Notes: generated from the sequence alone by a model not told the origin. Counted from the stretch's first letter, positions 1 to 7,503 are shown. The stretch is DNA of 16,267 bases from Saprospiraceae bacterium (GCA_029262975.1 JAJCYJ010000492.1:1-16267); one strand, 5' to 3'. Program-made: numbers and translations.

Positions 1-1
1 C

Positions 2-367
2 ATATTTGGAGGCCTGGTCCCATATGATGTGCTATGGAGAGCAGGTGCTGGAGATGCTACCTGGATAGAATCCAATAAAGATCTTATGATTGGGGGCAAT
101 GCTTTACCTGCCGGAAAGTACGCCATATTTATAATTCCAAATATTAAAAGTTGGACAATAATATTTAATTCCAGATGGGATCAGCATGGATCGAATAAAT
201 ATAAAGAGTCAGAAGATGTATTAAGGGTAGAGGTCGCTCCAAATTCAATTATAGAACCAGTTGAACATTTAGAATATCGGATTGAACAAAAGGATAATTC
301 AGAAGGCCTCATCATTTTGGAATGGGAAAAATACAAAGTTTCTATACCTTTTAAAATTATAAAATAA
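2..367 (+). CDS. DUF2911 domain protein, 3' part only
   Basis: The gene runs off the left edge. The reading frame is open from base 2 and its first visible residues are IFGGLVPYDVLWRAGAGDAT. This matches the conserved core of DUF2911 proteins (IFGGLVPY...WRTGANEAT), followed by a K-D-L...G...LPAGKYAIFIIP stretch and KESEDVLRVEV. DUF2911 proteins are exported Bacteroidetes proteins of unknown biochemical function. The GTG at 29 lies inside the conserved domain, so it should not be taken as the start. The stop is 7 bases before the multicopper oxidase start, which suggests co-transcription. The family assignment is good; the role in the metal cluster is unknown. Confidence 0.85.
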   Translation: MFGGLVPYDVLWRAGAGDATWIESNKDLMIGGNALPAGKYAIFIIPNIKSWTIIFNSRWDQHGSNKYKESEDVLRVEVAPNSIIEPVEHLEYRIEQKDNSEGLIILEWEKYKVSIPFKIIK

Positions 368-374
368 CACAAGA

Positions 375-2945
375 GTGAGGGAATTCGCATTAGTACTTTT
401 TAGTCTCCTTTTTATAAATACTTTGAATGCCCAACGGAATTCATCCATTGAGGGAAATTCCGAAAATTGGCCCATTCAGGAGTACGAATTAATCATTGAC
501 AATAAGATGGTTAACCTTACTGGCAAGAAAGCTATGGGCATGTCAATTAATGGATCTATTCCTGGTCCTACATTGCACTTCAAAGAAGGGGAATATGCGG
601 TAATTCATGTTACTAATAAATTGGACATGGAGACTTCCGTCCACTGGCATGGGCTATTATTGCCAAATTTCTATGATGGTGTACCCTATCTAAATACGCC
701 ACCGATAGAACCTGGAGAAACCTTCACTTATGAATTTGCAATTAAACAATCAGGTACTTATTGGTATCATTCTCACACGATGTTACAAGAACAATCAGGT
801 GTATATGGATCAATAGTAATTGAACCTAAAATTAAAACGCTAGAATATGATTCAGATTTGGTGATTGTTTTATCTGATTGGACTGATGAGGATCCAATGC
901 ATGTACTTCGAAACTTGAAAAGAGGCAATGAGTGGTATGGTATAAAGAAAGGAACTGCCACCCCACTGAACCAAGTCATAGCTCGCGGTGCTCTTGGGGC
1001 TCAGTTTAATTTTTGGAAGCAAAGAATGGAAGGGGCAGATATAGCAGATGTATATTACCCCGCATTCTTAACTAACGGTGAACTGAGCCAGGAATACTCC
1101 CATTTTAAACCTGGAGAAAAAGTAAGGGTTCGATTAATCAATGCAGCAGCTTCCACATATTTCTGGTTAACTTTTGGAGGTAAGACACCTATGCTAATTG
1201 CAAATGATGGTTTGGATGTGGTACCTGTCAAAAAAGATAAATTGCTCTTTGCAATTGCAGAAACATATGATTTTATCGTTACGATTCCACAAAGCGGCAA
1301 ATTAGAAATTAGAGCTACAGCACAGGATGGGTCCGGGCAGACTTCTGCCTTTCTTGGTAATGGAGAGATATTATCAGCTCCTGATGTACCCAGACCTGAT
1401 AAAATTGGAATGATGCAGTCAATGGCCAAAATGAAGATGAAAATGGGTGCTCCTGCACTAAAATCTCGTCCCAAAAAAGATGACCGGGAGGCCATGAAAA
1501 AAAAATATGGGATGCAAATGGATATGGGTGGAATGGACCATCAAAAAATGACACCTGATGTTCCTGTAAAGTCAGATATGAAAGACCACAATCATATGCA
1601 TATGTCCAAAGATACCGTACCTGAAAAAGGCACGAGCATGGATATGGGTGGAATGGACCATCAAAAAATGACACCTGATGTTCCTGTAAAGTCAGATATG
1701 AAAGACCACAATCATATGCTTATATCCAAAGATACCGTACCTAAAGAGGGCACGAGCATGGATATGGGTGGAATGGACCATCAAAAAATAACACCTGATG
1801 TTCCTGTAAAGTCAGATATGAAAGACCACAATCATATGCTTATATCCAAAGATACCGTACCTAAAAAAGGCACGAGCATGAATATGGATGGAATGATTTC
1901 AGATGCTGAATCAGAAAATATGTCGGCCATGAATATGAATGACGACTTCGGTTATGACTTCCTCAAGTCTCCACATAAGACGACATACCCGAAGGATACA
2001 CCTGTCAAAGAAATCCTTCTTAATCTCACCGGTAACATGAATCGCTATATCTGGAGTATGAATGGTGTGCCTCTTTCAGAAACGGATAACATTAAAATAA
2101 AAGATGGTGAAGTCACAAGGATCACGCTTAATAACCTGACCATGATGCATCACCCGATGCACTTACACGGTCATTTTTTTAGGGTACTAAATAAAAATGG
2201 TGCATACGCTCCTTTAAAACATACGGTCAATGTGCCTCCAATGCAGGAAGTGACTATAGAGTTTTATGGAAATGAATACGGGGACTGGATTTTTCATTGT
2301 CATGTCTTATATCATATGATGGGTGGCATGGCGAGAATATTTAGTTATGATACACCGCGAGACAAACGCATGGCAAACTATCCGACTTCAAAACTGGTTC
2401 ATGAGACTGATTTGTACTACACATTTGGCATGTTAGATGTGGCCTCACAGATGACCGCACTTAACCTGGTATCTTCAAATATTAGAAACCAATTCAACCT
2501 TCAGGCAGAATTTGGTTACAATAAGAATCTGGAGGTCGAGTTTACTTATGAGCGTTATATTTTCGATTATGCCCGATTCTTTGGAGGAATAAATATTGAA
2601 AATGAAAATCCCGGCGATCTTAATTCAATGATTGTCACAGCAGTTGGGGGATTTCGTTTTCTGACACCCTACTTATTAAATCTGGATGTTAGATTAGACA
2701 GTAAACTTAGACCTCGAATTGGGATAGGTAGGAGTATTATGATTTTTCCACGTCTTTCTATTTTCGGCTACTATGAATATCAAGCTGATTTTGGCATCAT
2801 CGAAGATTTGGAAAATGACAATAATTATATGTCCGAGACAGTCTGGTCTGCTGGTGCTGAATATATATTGTCCAGAAATATATCATTAATGGGCAGTTAT
2901 GACAACCGATTTGGTGGAGGTGGAGGAGTTTCAATAAGATTTTAA
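375..2945 (+). CDS. Multicopper oxidase (CopA-like) with Met/His repeat insert and C-terminal CopB-like beta-barrel domain
   Basis: This 856-residue exported protein probably oxidises Cu(I) with O2, as CopA/CueO-type oxidases do. It starts at GTG 375, which gives a signal peptide ending LNA-Q near residue 20. Cupredoxin copper motifs are complete: HWHG at 90-93, HSH at 132-134, HPMHLHGH at 593-600, and HCHVLYHMMGGM at 641-652, which supplies type 1 ligands C642, H647 and M652. Residues about 345-530 are a Met/His/Asp-rich insert containing three nearly identical 40-residue repeats (383-502). Residues about 675-856 follow the last cupredoxin domain. They alternate polar and hydrophobic residues, contain LYYTFGMLD and FTYERYIFDYARFFGGI, and end in Phe, resembling the copper-resistance outer-membrane protein CopB. 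A typical CopA has roughly 600 residues, so this looks like an oxidase-barrel fusion. The oxidase call is firm; calling the C-terminus CopB-like is inference. Confidence 0.95.
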   Translation: MREFALVLFSLLFINTLNAQRNSSIEGNSENWPIQEYELIIDNKMVNLTGKKAMGMSINGSIPGPTLHFKEGEYAVIHVTNKLDMETSVHWHGLLLPNFYDGVPYLNTPPIEPGETFTYEFAIKQSGTYWYHSHTMLQEQSGVYGSIVIEPKIKTLEYDSDLVIVLSDWTDEDPMHVLRNLKRGNEWYGIKKGTATPLNQVIARGALGAQFNFWKQRMEGADIADVYYPAFLTNGELSQEYSHFKPGEKVRVRLINAAASTYFWLTFGGKTPMLIANDGLDVVPVKKDKLLFAIAETYDFIVTIPQSGKLEIRATAQDGSGQTSAFLGNGEILSAPDVPRPDKIGMMQSMAKMKMKMGAPALKSRPKKDDREAMKKKYGMQMDMGGMDHQKMTPDVPVKSDMKDHNHMHMSKDTVPEKGTSMDMGGMDHQKMTPDVPVKSDMKDHNHMLISKDTVPKEGTSMDMGGMDHQKITPDVPVKSDMKDHNHMLISKDTVPKKGTSMNMDGMISDAESENMSAMNMNDDFGYDFLKSPHKTTYPKDTPVKEILLNLTGNMNRYIWSMNGVPLSETDNIKIKDGEVTRITLNNLTMMHHPMHLHGHFFRVLNKNGAYAPLKHTVNVPPMQEVTIEFYGNEYGDWIFHCHVLYHMMGGMARIFSYDTPRDKRMANYPTSKLVHETDLYYTFGMLDVASQMTALNLVSSNIRNQFNLQAEFGYNKNLEVEFTYERYIFDYARFFGGINIENENPGDLNSMIVTAVGGFRFLTPYLLNLDVRLDSKLRPRIGIGRSIMIFPRLSIFGYYEYQADFGIIEDLENDNNYMSETVWSAGAEYILSRNISLMGSYDNRFGGGGGVSIRF
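1521..1880 (+). repeat. Three tandem 120-bp repeats inside the multicopper oxidase gene
   Basis: Copies are 1521-1640, 1641-1760 and 1761-1880, with a short partial continuation (aatatggatggaatg, 1881-1895). Compared base by base, copies 1 and 2 differ at 5 of 120 positions and copies 2 and 3 at 3 of 120. The unit is an exact multiple of three and encodes 40 residues containing DMGGMDHQKM, DMKDHNHM and SKDTVP, so copy number can change without a frameshift. Met, His and Asp are likely Cu(I)/Cu(II) ligands. Confidence 0.97.
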
Positions 2946-2955
2946 TATTAGAAAT

Positions 2956-3078
2956 ATGAAGCAGTGTTGCTCGACAAATAACAAACAATCAAAAGCAAGG
3001 AAATTATATAATCGGATTGTGACTCTAGTTTTTATAGCTATTGCAATCGGAATACTTATTTCATATATTCTTAAATAA
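2956..3078 (+). CDS. Small single-pass membrane protein with N-terminal Cys-Cys
   Basis: An ATG at 2956 opens a 40-residue ORF that ends at TAA 3076-3078. The N-terminus begins MKQCCSTNNKQSKARK. A basic stretch (K, R, N) comes next, then one hydrophobic segment (IVTLVFIAIAIGILISYIL, about residues 22-40). The basic residues before the segment predict an N-in orientation, placing the Cys-Cys pair (4 and 5) on the cytoplasmic face. It lies 10 bases after the oxidase stop and 19 bases before the HMA gene, and it fills what would otherwise be a gap. No family is recognised. A role as a small metal-binding or pump-accessory peptide is inference from the context and the vicinal Cys pair. Confidence 0.6.
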   Translation: MKQCCSTNNKQSKARKLYNRIVTLVFIAIAIGILISYILK

Positions 3079-3097
3079 TCACATTAAATTTAAAACA

Positions 3098-3466
3098 ATG
3101 AAAAGTAGTTTATTATTTATTCTATTAATCGGCGCCTATTGTACCCTACCATTCAATATACATGGTCAAAGCCTTGAACACGCTGATCACACAAAATCTA
3201 TGACCGAGACTTTTATCGTCTACGGAAATTGTGGCATGTGTGAAAAAAGAATTGAAAAATCAATTCAAGAAGTTGCCGGAGTTTTTCAAGGAGATTGGAA
3301 TAATGAGACTGGGGAGATGACAGTTGCTTATGACCCGTCGAAAATCACTTTAAACGATATAAAACAAAAGATCGCTGATGCAGGACATGATACGGAAACA
3401 ATTAGGGCAAATAATTCCGTATATAGCAACCTGCCAGGATGTTGTCAATATGACCGGCCTAATTAA
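3098..3466 (+). CDS. Exported heavy-metal-associated (HMA) domain protein, CGMC type
   Basis: A 122-residue protein starting at ATG 3098. The frame is open further upstream, but the ATG is followed directly by a signal peptide (MKSSLLFILLIGAY..., cut near G23-Q24). The mature part has an HMA ferredoxin-like fold: FIVYGNCGMCEKRIEKSIQ with metal Cys pair C45/C48, then GVFQGDWNNETGEMTVAYDP and NDIKQKIADAGHDTE. A second Cys pair (C115, C116) sits at the extreme C-terminus in LPGCCQYDRPN. Exported HMA proteins probably act as periplasmic Cu(I) carriers or buffers. The neighbouring oxidase and HMBD lipoprotein support copper as the ligand, though the motif alone does not separate copper from mercury or other soft metals. 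Confidence 0.9.
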   Translation: MKSSLLFILLIGAYCTLPFNIHGQSLEHADHTKSMTETFIVYGNCGMCEKRIEKSIQEVAGVFQGDWNNETGEMTVAYDPSKITLNDIKQKIADAGHDTETIRANNSVYSNLPGCCQYDRPN

Positions 3467-3498
3467 ATAATTGATCACTACTCATAACAATATTAACT

Positions 3499-3744
3499 AT
3501 GAAACATTTCAAAATTATTTTAATCTTTATTGCCTTCTTTTCAATAGGCAGCATTATTTCTTCATGTGGTAACAAGAAAAAAGCCACCGAAACAGAATTA
3601 CAAGGAAAAGAGTACGCTTCAGCGTATGTATGCCCAATGCATTGTGAAGGCAGCGGAAGCGATGTAGCTGGCACTTGTCCAGTATGTGGAATGGATTACG
3701 AAAAAAATGAAGACCATAAGGCAGATGGCCATAACCATAACTAA
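3499..3744 (+). CDS. Small lipoprotein with heavy-metal-binding domain (HMBD)
   Basis: An 81-residue protein with a lipoprotein signal (SIGSIISSC, lipid Cys 23), so it should be membrane-anchored in the envelope. Residues 43-66 read YVCPMHCEGSGSD...GTCPVCGMDY. This is the HMBD module (YxCPMH...PGxCPxCGM) found at the N-termini of copper P-type ATPases and in CusB-like adaptors, here as a stand-alone lipoprotein. Likely ligands are C45, M47, H48, C49, C60, C63 and M65. The tail (EDHKADGHNHN) adds more His. It follows the HMA gene by 32 bases. A role as an envelope copper buffer or donor is inferred from the domain and its neighbours. Confidence 0.9.
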   Translation: MKHFKIILIFIAFFSIGSIISSCGNKKKATETELQGKEYASAYVCPMHCEGSGSDVAGTCPVCGMDYEKNEDHKADGHNHN

Positions 3745-3779
3745 AAGTGCAAGCCTCATGGTTAAATCAATGAATTAAT

Positions 3780-3793
3780 AGTATTCTAATACT
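3780..3793. promoter_or_regulatory. Perfect 6-bp inverted repeat AGTATT-ct-AATACT
   Basis: The arms AGTATT (3780-3785) and AATACT (3788-3793) pair perfectly around a 2-base spacer. A further AATACT half-site is at 3802-3807. The site lies in the 95-base gap before the sialidase-like lipoprotein gene. It could be a regulator half-site pair or chance in AT-rich DNA. A similar AGTATT-ata-AATACT lies at 5096-5110. Confidence 0.3.
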
Positions 3794-3839
3794 TAGAGTA
3801 AAATACTAATAAATCAATCTTTTAAATTCAAAATAGAAA

Positions 3840-5072
3840 ATGAAATATTCACTTATTCTATTACTAATTATTGCAGCATGTGGCGACAAAACTGTTATAG
3901 ACGAAGGCAGTCATGCACAAATTGTAGCCATGGAGACTCCTTCCATCTCCGGGGGTGAACCAAATCTGTTCGCTGCAGAAGATGGCTCTGTATTTTTAAG
4001 TTGGTTAGAATATGTTAACGATACAACTTTTTCTTTTCAGTATGCAACTTTGAATGAGTCAAATTGGTCTGCACCCAAGTCAATTGCGACAGGTACGGAT
4101 TGGTTTGTAAATTGGGCAGATTTCCCATCCCTGGTTGCATACAAAGGCATTAAGCCCGCCTTAGCAACACATAGATTGGAAATGAGTGCAGAGGGTACTT
4201 ATGACTACGATGTCAGAATTTCGCAATCCACAGATGGAGGTCTTGAATGGACTGAACCGTTCACTGTGCATACTGATGGTGTACCGGCAGAACATGGTTT
4301 TGTCTCTATGATTCCACTTTCGGAAGACCGCATGTTTGCAACATGGTTAGATGGAAGAAATACAAAGACCGGTGCCGCTTCCTCTGAAGGTCATGACCAC
4401 GGACATGGGGCAGGTCCCATGTCTTTGAGAGCTGCTACATTTGACAAATCAGGAAATCTATTTGATGAAGTCGAACTGGATAGCAGGGTTTGTGATTGTT
4501 GTCAAACAAGCGCTGCGCAATTAGATGATGGTGTAATTGTAGCTTACAGGAATAGAACTGAAGATGAAATAAGAGATATAGCTGTGGTCAGAAAAGAAGG
4601 TGATACATGGATGGACCCTGTAATTGTGTATCCGGATCAATGGAAGTTTCCAGCATGTCCCGTCAATGGTCCTGTCGTTCGTTCTTATGGATCTACTATA
4701 GCTGTTAGTTGGTTTGCTATGAATGATACCATCCCGGAAGTAAAAGTTGCATTTTCAGAGGATGGTGGCAGAAGCTTTAAGGCACCCTTTAGAATCGATA
4801 ATGGCAATCCACTGGGGCGGGTAGATCTCGTTTTTATTTCGGAGCAAGAAGTTCTGGCTTCCTGGGTTGAAAGAACAGAAGACCATGCAGCCATATTGGC
4901 CATAAAATTAACACCTGAAGGACCCAAAGGAGAAGATTTTGTCGTTACCCAAACTAGTCCTTCAAGAGGGAGTGGTTTTCCCAGAATGATTAAGGCGGGA
5001 GATAAAGTAATTGTGGCGTGGACACATGTAGACGAAACAACTAAAGTGAAATCTGCGATGATCCACATCTAG
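3840..5072 (+). CDS. BNR/Asp-box (sialidase-like beta-propeller) lipoprotein with CDCC motif
   Basis: A 410-residue protein with a lipobox (LLLIIAAC, lipid Cys near residue 14). Two Asp-box signatures of sialidase-type beta-propellers are visible: STDGGLEW (about residues 130-137) and SEDGGRSF (about 306-313). No sialidase catalytic Arg triad or FRIP motif is obvious, so enzymatic sialidase activity is unlikely. Unusual for a propeller are a Cys cluster VCDCCQT (C218, C220, C221), a further C273 in FPACPVNGP, and a His-rich loop GHDHGHG (H185, H187, H189). These potential soft-metal ligands, together with the copper neighbourhood, suggest an envelope metal-binding or electron-transfer scaffold. 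That function is inference; automated names such as exo-alpha-sialidase should be treated with caution. Confidence 0.8.
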   Translation: MKYSLILLLIIAACGDKTVIDEGSHAQIVAMETPSISGGEPNLFAAEDGSVFLSWLEYVNDTTFSFQYATLNESNWSAPKSIATGTDWFVNWADFPSLVAYKGIKPALATHRLEMSAEGTYDYDVRISQSTDGGLEWTEPFTVHTDGVPAEHGFVSMIPLSEDRMFATWLDGRNTKTGAASSEGHDHGHGAGPMSLRAATFDKSGNLFDEVELDSRVCDCCQTSAAQLDDGVIVAYRNRTEDEIRDIAVVRKEGDTWMDPVIVYPDQWKFPACPVNGPVVRSYGSTIAVSWFAMNDTIPEVKVAFSEDGGRSFKAPFRIDNGNPLGRVDLVFISEQEVLASWVERTEDHAAILAIKLTPEGPKGEDFVVTQTSPSRGSGFPRMIKAGDKVIVAWTHVDETTKVKSAMIHI

Positions 5073-5095
5073 TGAATTTGAAATAATAGAATTCT

Positions 5096-5110
5096 AGTAT
5101 TATAAATACT
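5096..5110. promoter_or_regulatory. Perfect 6-bp inverted repeat AGTATT-ata-AATACT
   Basis: Arms 5096-5101 and 5105-5110 lie in the 82-base gap between the sialidase-like gene and the YdjM/DUF457 gene. It uses the same half-site as the palindrome at 3780-3793. It has no downstream T-run, so it is not a convincing terminator. A shared operator is possible but unproven. Confidence 0.3.
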
Positions 5111-5154
5111 GCGGCTTATAAATATAGAGGCCATATCAAGAAGAATAAGAAACA

Positions 5155-6141
5155 ATGGACAATATTACACATGCAGCTTTAGGAGCAGCGATTGGAGAAG
5201 CTGTGCTTGGTAAAAAATTAGGGAATAAAGCAGCCATCATCGGTGCCTTGGTAGCAAATATCCCGGATCTCGATTTGGTCTTATTACCATTTTATTCCGG
5301 CGTAGAAAGAATAGGTATTCATCGAGGATATAGTCATTCAATTATTTTAAGTCTCGCACTGGCCTTATTAATTTCATATTTTATTTCCCGAAAGAATTGG
5401 GCAAAAGAAGTCGGTTTTTACAAAATTCTAATGTTAAACTGGCTGGTCTTACTCTCCCATATTTTTCTCGATTCCTTTACTACATATGGTACCCAGTTGT
5501 TCTTACCATTTAGTGATTACAGGGTCAGTATTGATAGTATTAACATTATAGACCCTGTCTTTACATTCCCCGTATTAATTGGAGTCAGTACTGCCCTATT
5601 TCTAAATAAGAATAATGACAATCGTCGTATATACAACTACATAGGACTTGGTGTCAGCATTCTTTATTTATTGACGACTTTGGGCATCAAAAAGCATGTC
5701 AATAATCAATTCCGACATGAGTTAGCTGAACAAAACATCACTTTCAACAAGTTGCTTTCAGTGCCTGTAGGTATGGCCAGTCTTAAGTGGTATGGTGTAG
5801 CCAAATCGAAAGATTCTTTATACATTGGTAAACTTTCAGATATACAACATAATCATGTTTCTTTCGAAGCATTTCCTGTTAATGATGCGCTATTAGAGGG
5901 GCTAGATCCCTGGCTTGTAAATCGTCTTAAGTGGTTCGCCCAAGGATATTACACCGTAGCTGAAGATAATGGGAAAATTCGAGTCTATAATATGCAATGT
6001 GATATGCAAGGTGTTCGACATTATGGTGATTATAAGGCTCCTACAGCTTTTTATTATGAAGTGACACCAAAAGAAAATGGTGGGTATGATCTGACTTCAG
6101 GTATGCAACCAAATGAGGCTAATAATGCAAAACAAGAGTAA
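5155..6141 (+). CDS. YdjM/DUF457-family membrane-bound metal-dependent hydrolase
   Basis: A 328-residue membrane protein of the YdjM/YbcI (DUF457) family, predicted zinc-dependent hydrolases of unknown substrate. Family marks are the N-terminal NITHAALGAAIGE (H6), NIPDLDLV (D38, D40), HRGYSHS (H56, H61), and LSHIFLDSFTTYGT (His/Asp). These His/Asp residues form the putative metal site. Four to five hydrophobic segments occupy the first half, and a soluble domain of about 130 residues closes the protein (from about residue 190, KHVNNQFRHELAEQNITF onwards). The ATG at 5155 begins the conserved N-terminus exactly. Such genes often sit in metal and stress clusters, but the reaction is not known. 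Confidence 0.85.
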   Translation: MDNITHAALGAAIGEAVLGKKLGNKAAIIGALVANIPDLDLVLLPFYSGVERIGIHRGYSHSIILSLALALLISYFISRKNWAKEVGFYKILMLNWLVLLSHIFLDSFTTYGTQLFLPFSDYRVSIDSINIIDPVFTFPVLIGVSTALFLNKNNDNRRIYNYIGLGVSILYLLTTLGIKKHVNNQFRHELAEQNITFNKLLSVPVGMASLKWYGVAKSKDSLYIGKLSDIQHNHVSFEAFPVNDALLEGLDPWLVNRLKWFAQGYYTVAEDNGKIRVYNMQCDMQGVRHYGDYKAPTAFYYEVTPKENGGYDLTSGMQPNEANNAKQE

Positions 6142-6229
6142 GACAGTCTTATTTGTAGTTGTTCAATCTAATTAAATTATGAGGCAGGAAAACACTCTTA
6201 AGAATTATTAAAACAAGAATCTCCCCTAA

Positions 6230-6619
6230 ATGATAACACCTGATTTAACAAGAACTTTAAAGAATGACTTAAAAATTGCTATCGGGCAGCTTGGGTATGT
6301 CCTTAAACAAATAGATGACGAAAATCAGGCTCAAAATATATTGATTCAATTAAAAGCTGTTGAAGCGATTGTCAAGAAAGTTGCTACTGGCTTATTAGAT
6401 GAAACATACCGCAAATCGATCGCAGAAAATATTTCTTCTGCACATCAGAAATGTCCGGGAAATTGTGGCAATGAAGTAGAAATTATTCAATTATTAAAAT
6501 CCTTCCCGTATTTGCAAACCGAAGAAATTCCTGAAAAGCTTAAAAAGGCAGAAGAAATAAAAAATTCAACAGCCGCATTTTTATCCAGTAAAAATTTGGA
6601 TACCCCCCCATCTGACTGA
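6230..6619 (+). CDS. CsoR/RcnR-like (DUF156) transcriptional regulator with non-canonical metal site
   Basis: The 129-residue protein has the all-helical CsoR fold signature: GQLGYVLKQIDDENQAQNIL, then IQLKAVEAIVKKVATGLL. From residue G19 it aligns without gaps to Mycobacterium tuberculosis CsoR as I recall that sequence. In this alignment the copper ligands C36, H61 and C65 become A34, T59 and S63, so the classical Cu(I) site is absent. Instead, H72, C75 and C79 occur just downstream in HQKCPGNCGN, with an extended C-terminal tail. It may sense metal through this alternative Cys/His set, sense another signal, or act through partner subunits. It lies 13 bases upstream of the outer-membrane protein gene, probably in one operon. 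Fold family is likely; ligand and operator are unknown. Confidence 0.75.
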   Translation: MITPDLTRTLKNDLKIAIGQLGYVLKQIDDENQAQNILIQLKAVEAIVKKVATGLLDETYRKSIAENISSAHQKCPGNCGNEVEIIQLLKSFPYLQTEEIPEKLKKAEEIKNSTAAFLSSKNLDTPPSD

Positions 6620-6632
6620 GTATCATTGCAAC

Positions 6633-7415
6633 ATGAATACCAGGAATATCCTTTTCTCTCTGTTAAAATGCCTTATCATTTCAGGTTCAATGTATGGACA
6701 GGGACCTCCCATCACCGTAGAAACGCCCATTATGCTCGGATTAGGAGGGAGTGGTATCCGTACATTCAATCGATTCACATCTGTGGAGAATGGGCATGCA
6801 TTTGTTCATGTATTAACCATCCCTTACAACTTTTCGACCAAATCTCAGATCGGTATCGTTATGCCTTTTGTATTTAATAAACCTGAAAATACTATTTCTT
6901 CAAGTGGCTTGGGTGACTTAACTCTGTTTGCTAAATATCAATTGTACAAGATTGATGATATAGGTAAGACATTCAGGATCACAGCTAAAATAACACAATC
7001 CATCCCAACGAAAAGCAGCTCCTTACAAGACCCCAACAATACAAAAATATCTCAAACTTATATTGGGATTATCGTGGGGAAACTCAGTACTAAAACTGGA
7101 ATTTACGGGGACTTTGGATATAATCTGACCAATAGTGGCTTAACTGATAATATTATATACAATATATCTTTTGGCTTCCCACTATTGGAGCACCAATATC
7201 CTCAAAAACAGGTCAATCTATATTTAGAAGTGAATGGTAATTATTTGATAGATCCAAAGCGTAACGTGAACTTTCTATCCCCAGGCATTCAATGGATACC
7301 CGGCAGACGTTTCTTATTAGAATACAGTTTTCAGCTTCCAATTTTTCAAGACAATTCGCAAATAAACAGTACTAATTTTCGATCGTTGATAGGCATTCGT
7401 TTTTTAATTAATTAA
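6633..7415 (+). CDS. Outer-membrane beta-barrel protein (MetA-pathway transporter-like)
   Basis: A 260-residue exported protein with a signal peptide (MNTRNILFSLLKCLIISGSMYG-Q, residues 1-22). The mature part is a run of amphipathic strands with turn residues, including GLGDLTLFAKYQLYKID, IGIIVGKLSTKTGIYGDFGYNL and FLSPGIQWIPGRRFLLEYSF, ending in FRSLIGIRFLIN. The layout GLGD...YQL...P resembles the phenol-degradation MetA-like outer-membrane family, often annotated simply as transporter in Bacteroidetes metal clusters. It starts 13 bases after the CsoR-like gene. It may let metal or small solutes across the outer membrane; the substrate cannot be read from the sequence. Confidence 0.75.
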   Translation: MNTRNILFSLLKCLIISGSMYGQGPPITVETPIMLGLGGSGIRTFNRFTSVENGHAFVHVLTIPYNFSTKSQIGIVMPFVFNKPENTISSSGLGDLTLFAKYQLYKIDDIGKTFRITAKITQSIPTKSSSLQDPNNTKISQTYIGIIVGKLSTKTGIYGDFGYNLTNSGLTDNIIYNISFGFPLLEHQYPQKQVNLYLEVNGNYLIDPKRNVNFLSPGIQWIPGRRFLLEYSFQLPIFQDNSQINSTNFRSLIGIRFLIN

Positions 7416-7503
7416 ACCGAGAATATTAGATGAGAAAACTAACAATCTTATAGAAGTTTAGATACAAGTTGAACGATATTTTGAACCATACAAAATTTAT
7501 ATT

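Noticed and set aside
1055..1495. Open reading frame of 146 codons on the - strand
   Set aside because: It is antisense to conserved cupredoxin sequence and has no family resemblance.
1315..1674. Open reading frame of 119 codons on the - strand opposite the oxidase
   Set aside because: It lies wholly within a confirmed gene, repeats because the + strand repeats, and has no recognisable features.
1521..1880. CRISPR-like regular repetition
   Set aside because: The repeats are contiguous without spacers, 120 bp long and in-frame coding, so this is a protein repeat.
3041..3097. Upstream in-frame extension of the CGMC HMA protein
   Set aside because: It would overlap the 40-residue membrane peptide gene and precede a clean ATG with an immediate signal peptide.
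3840..5072. Functional sialidase
   Set aside because: Only Asp boxes are present; no catalytic residues are evident, and the context is metal handling rather than sialic acid use.
6626..6877. 83-codon + strand frame overlapping the outer-membrane protein
   Set aside because: It is a shifted frame over a gene with a clear signal peptide and strands; its translation is unlike a real protein.
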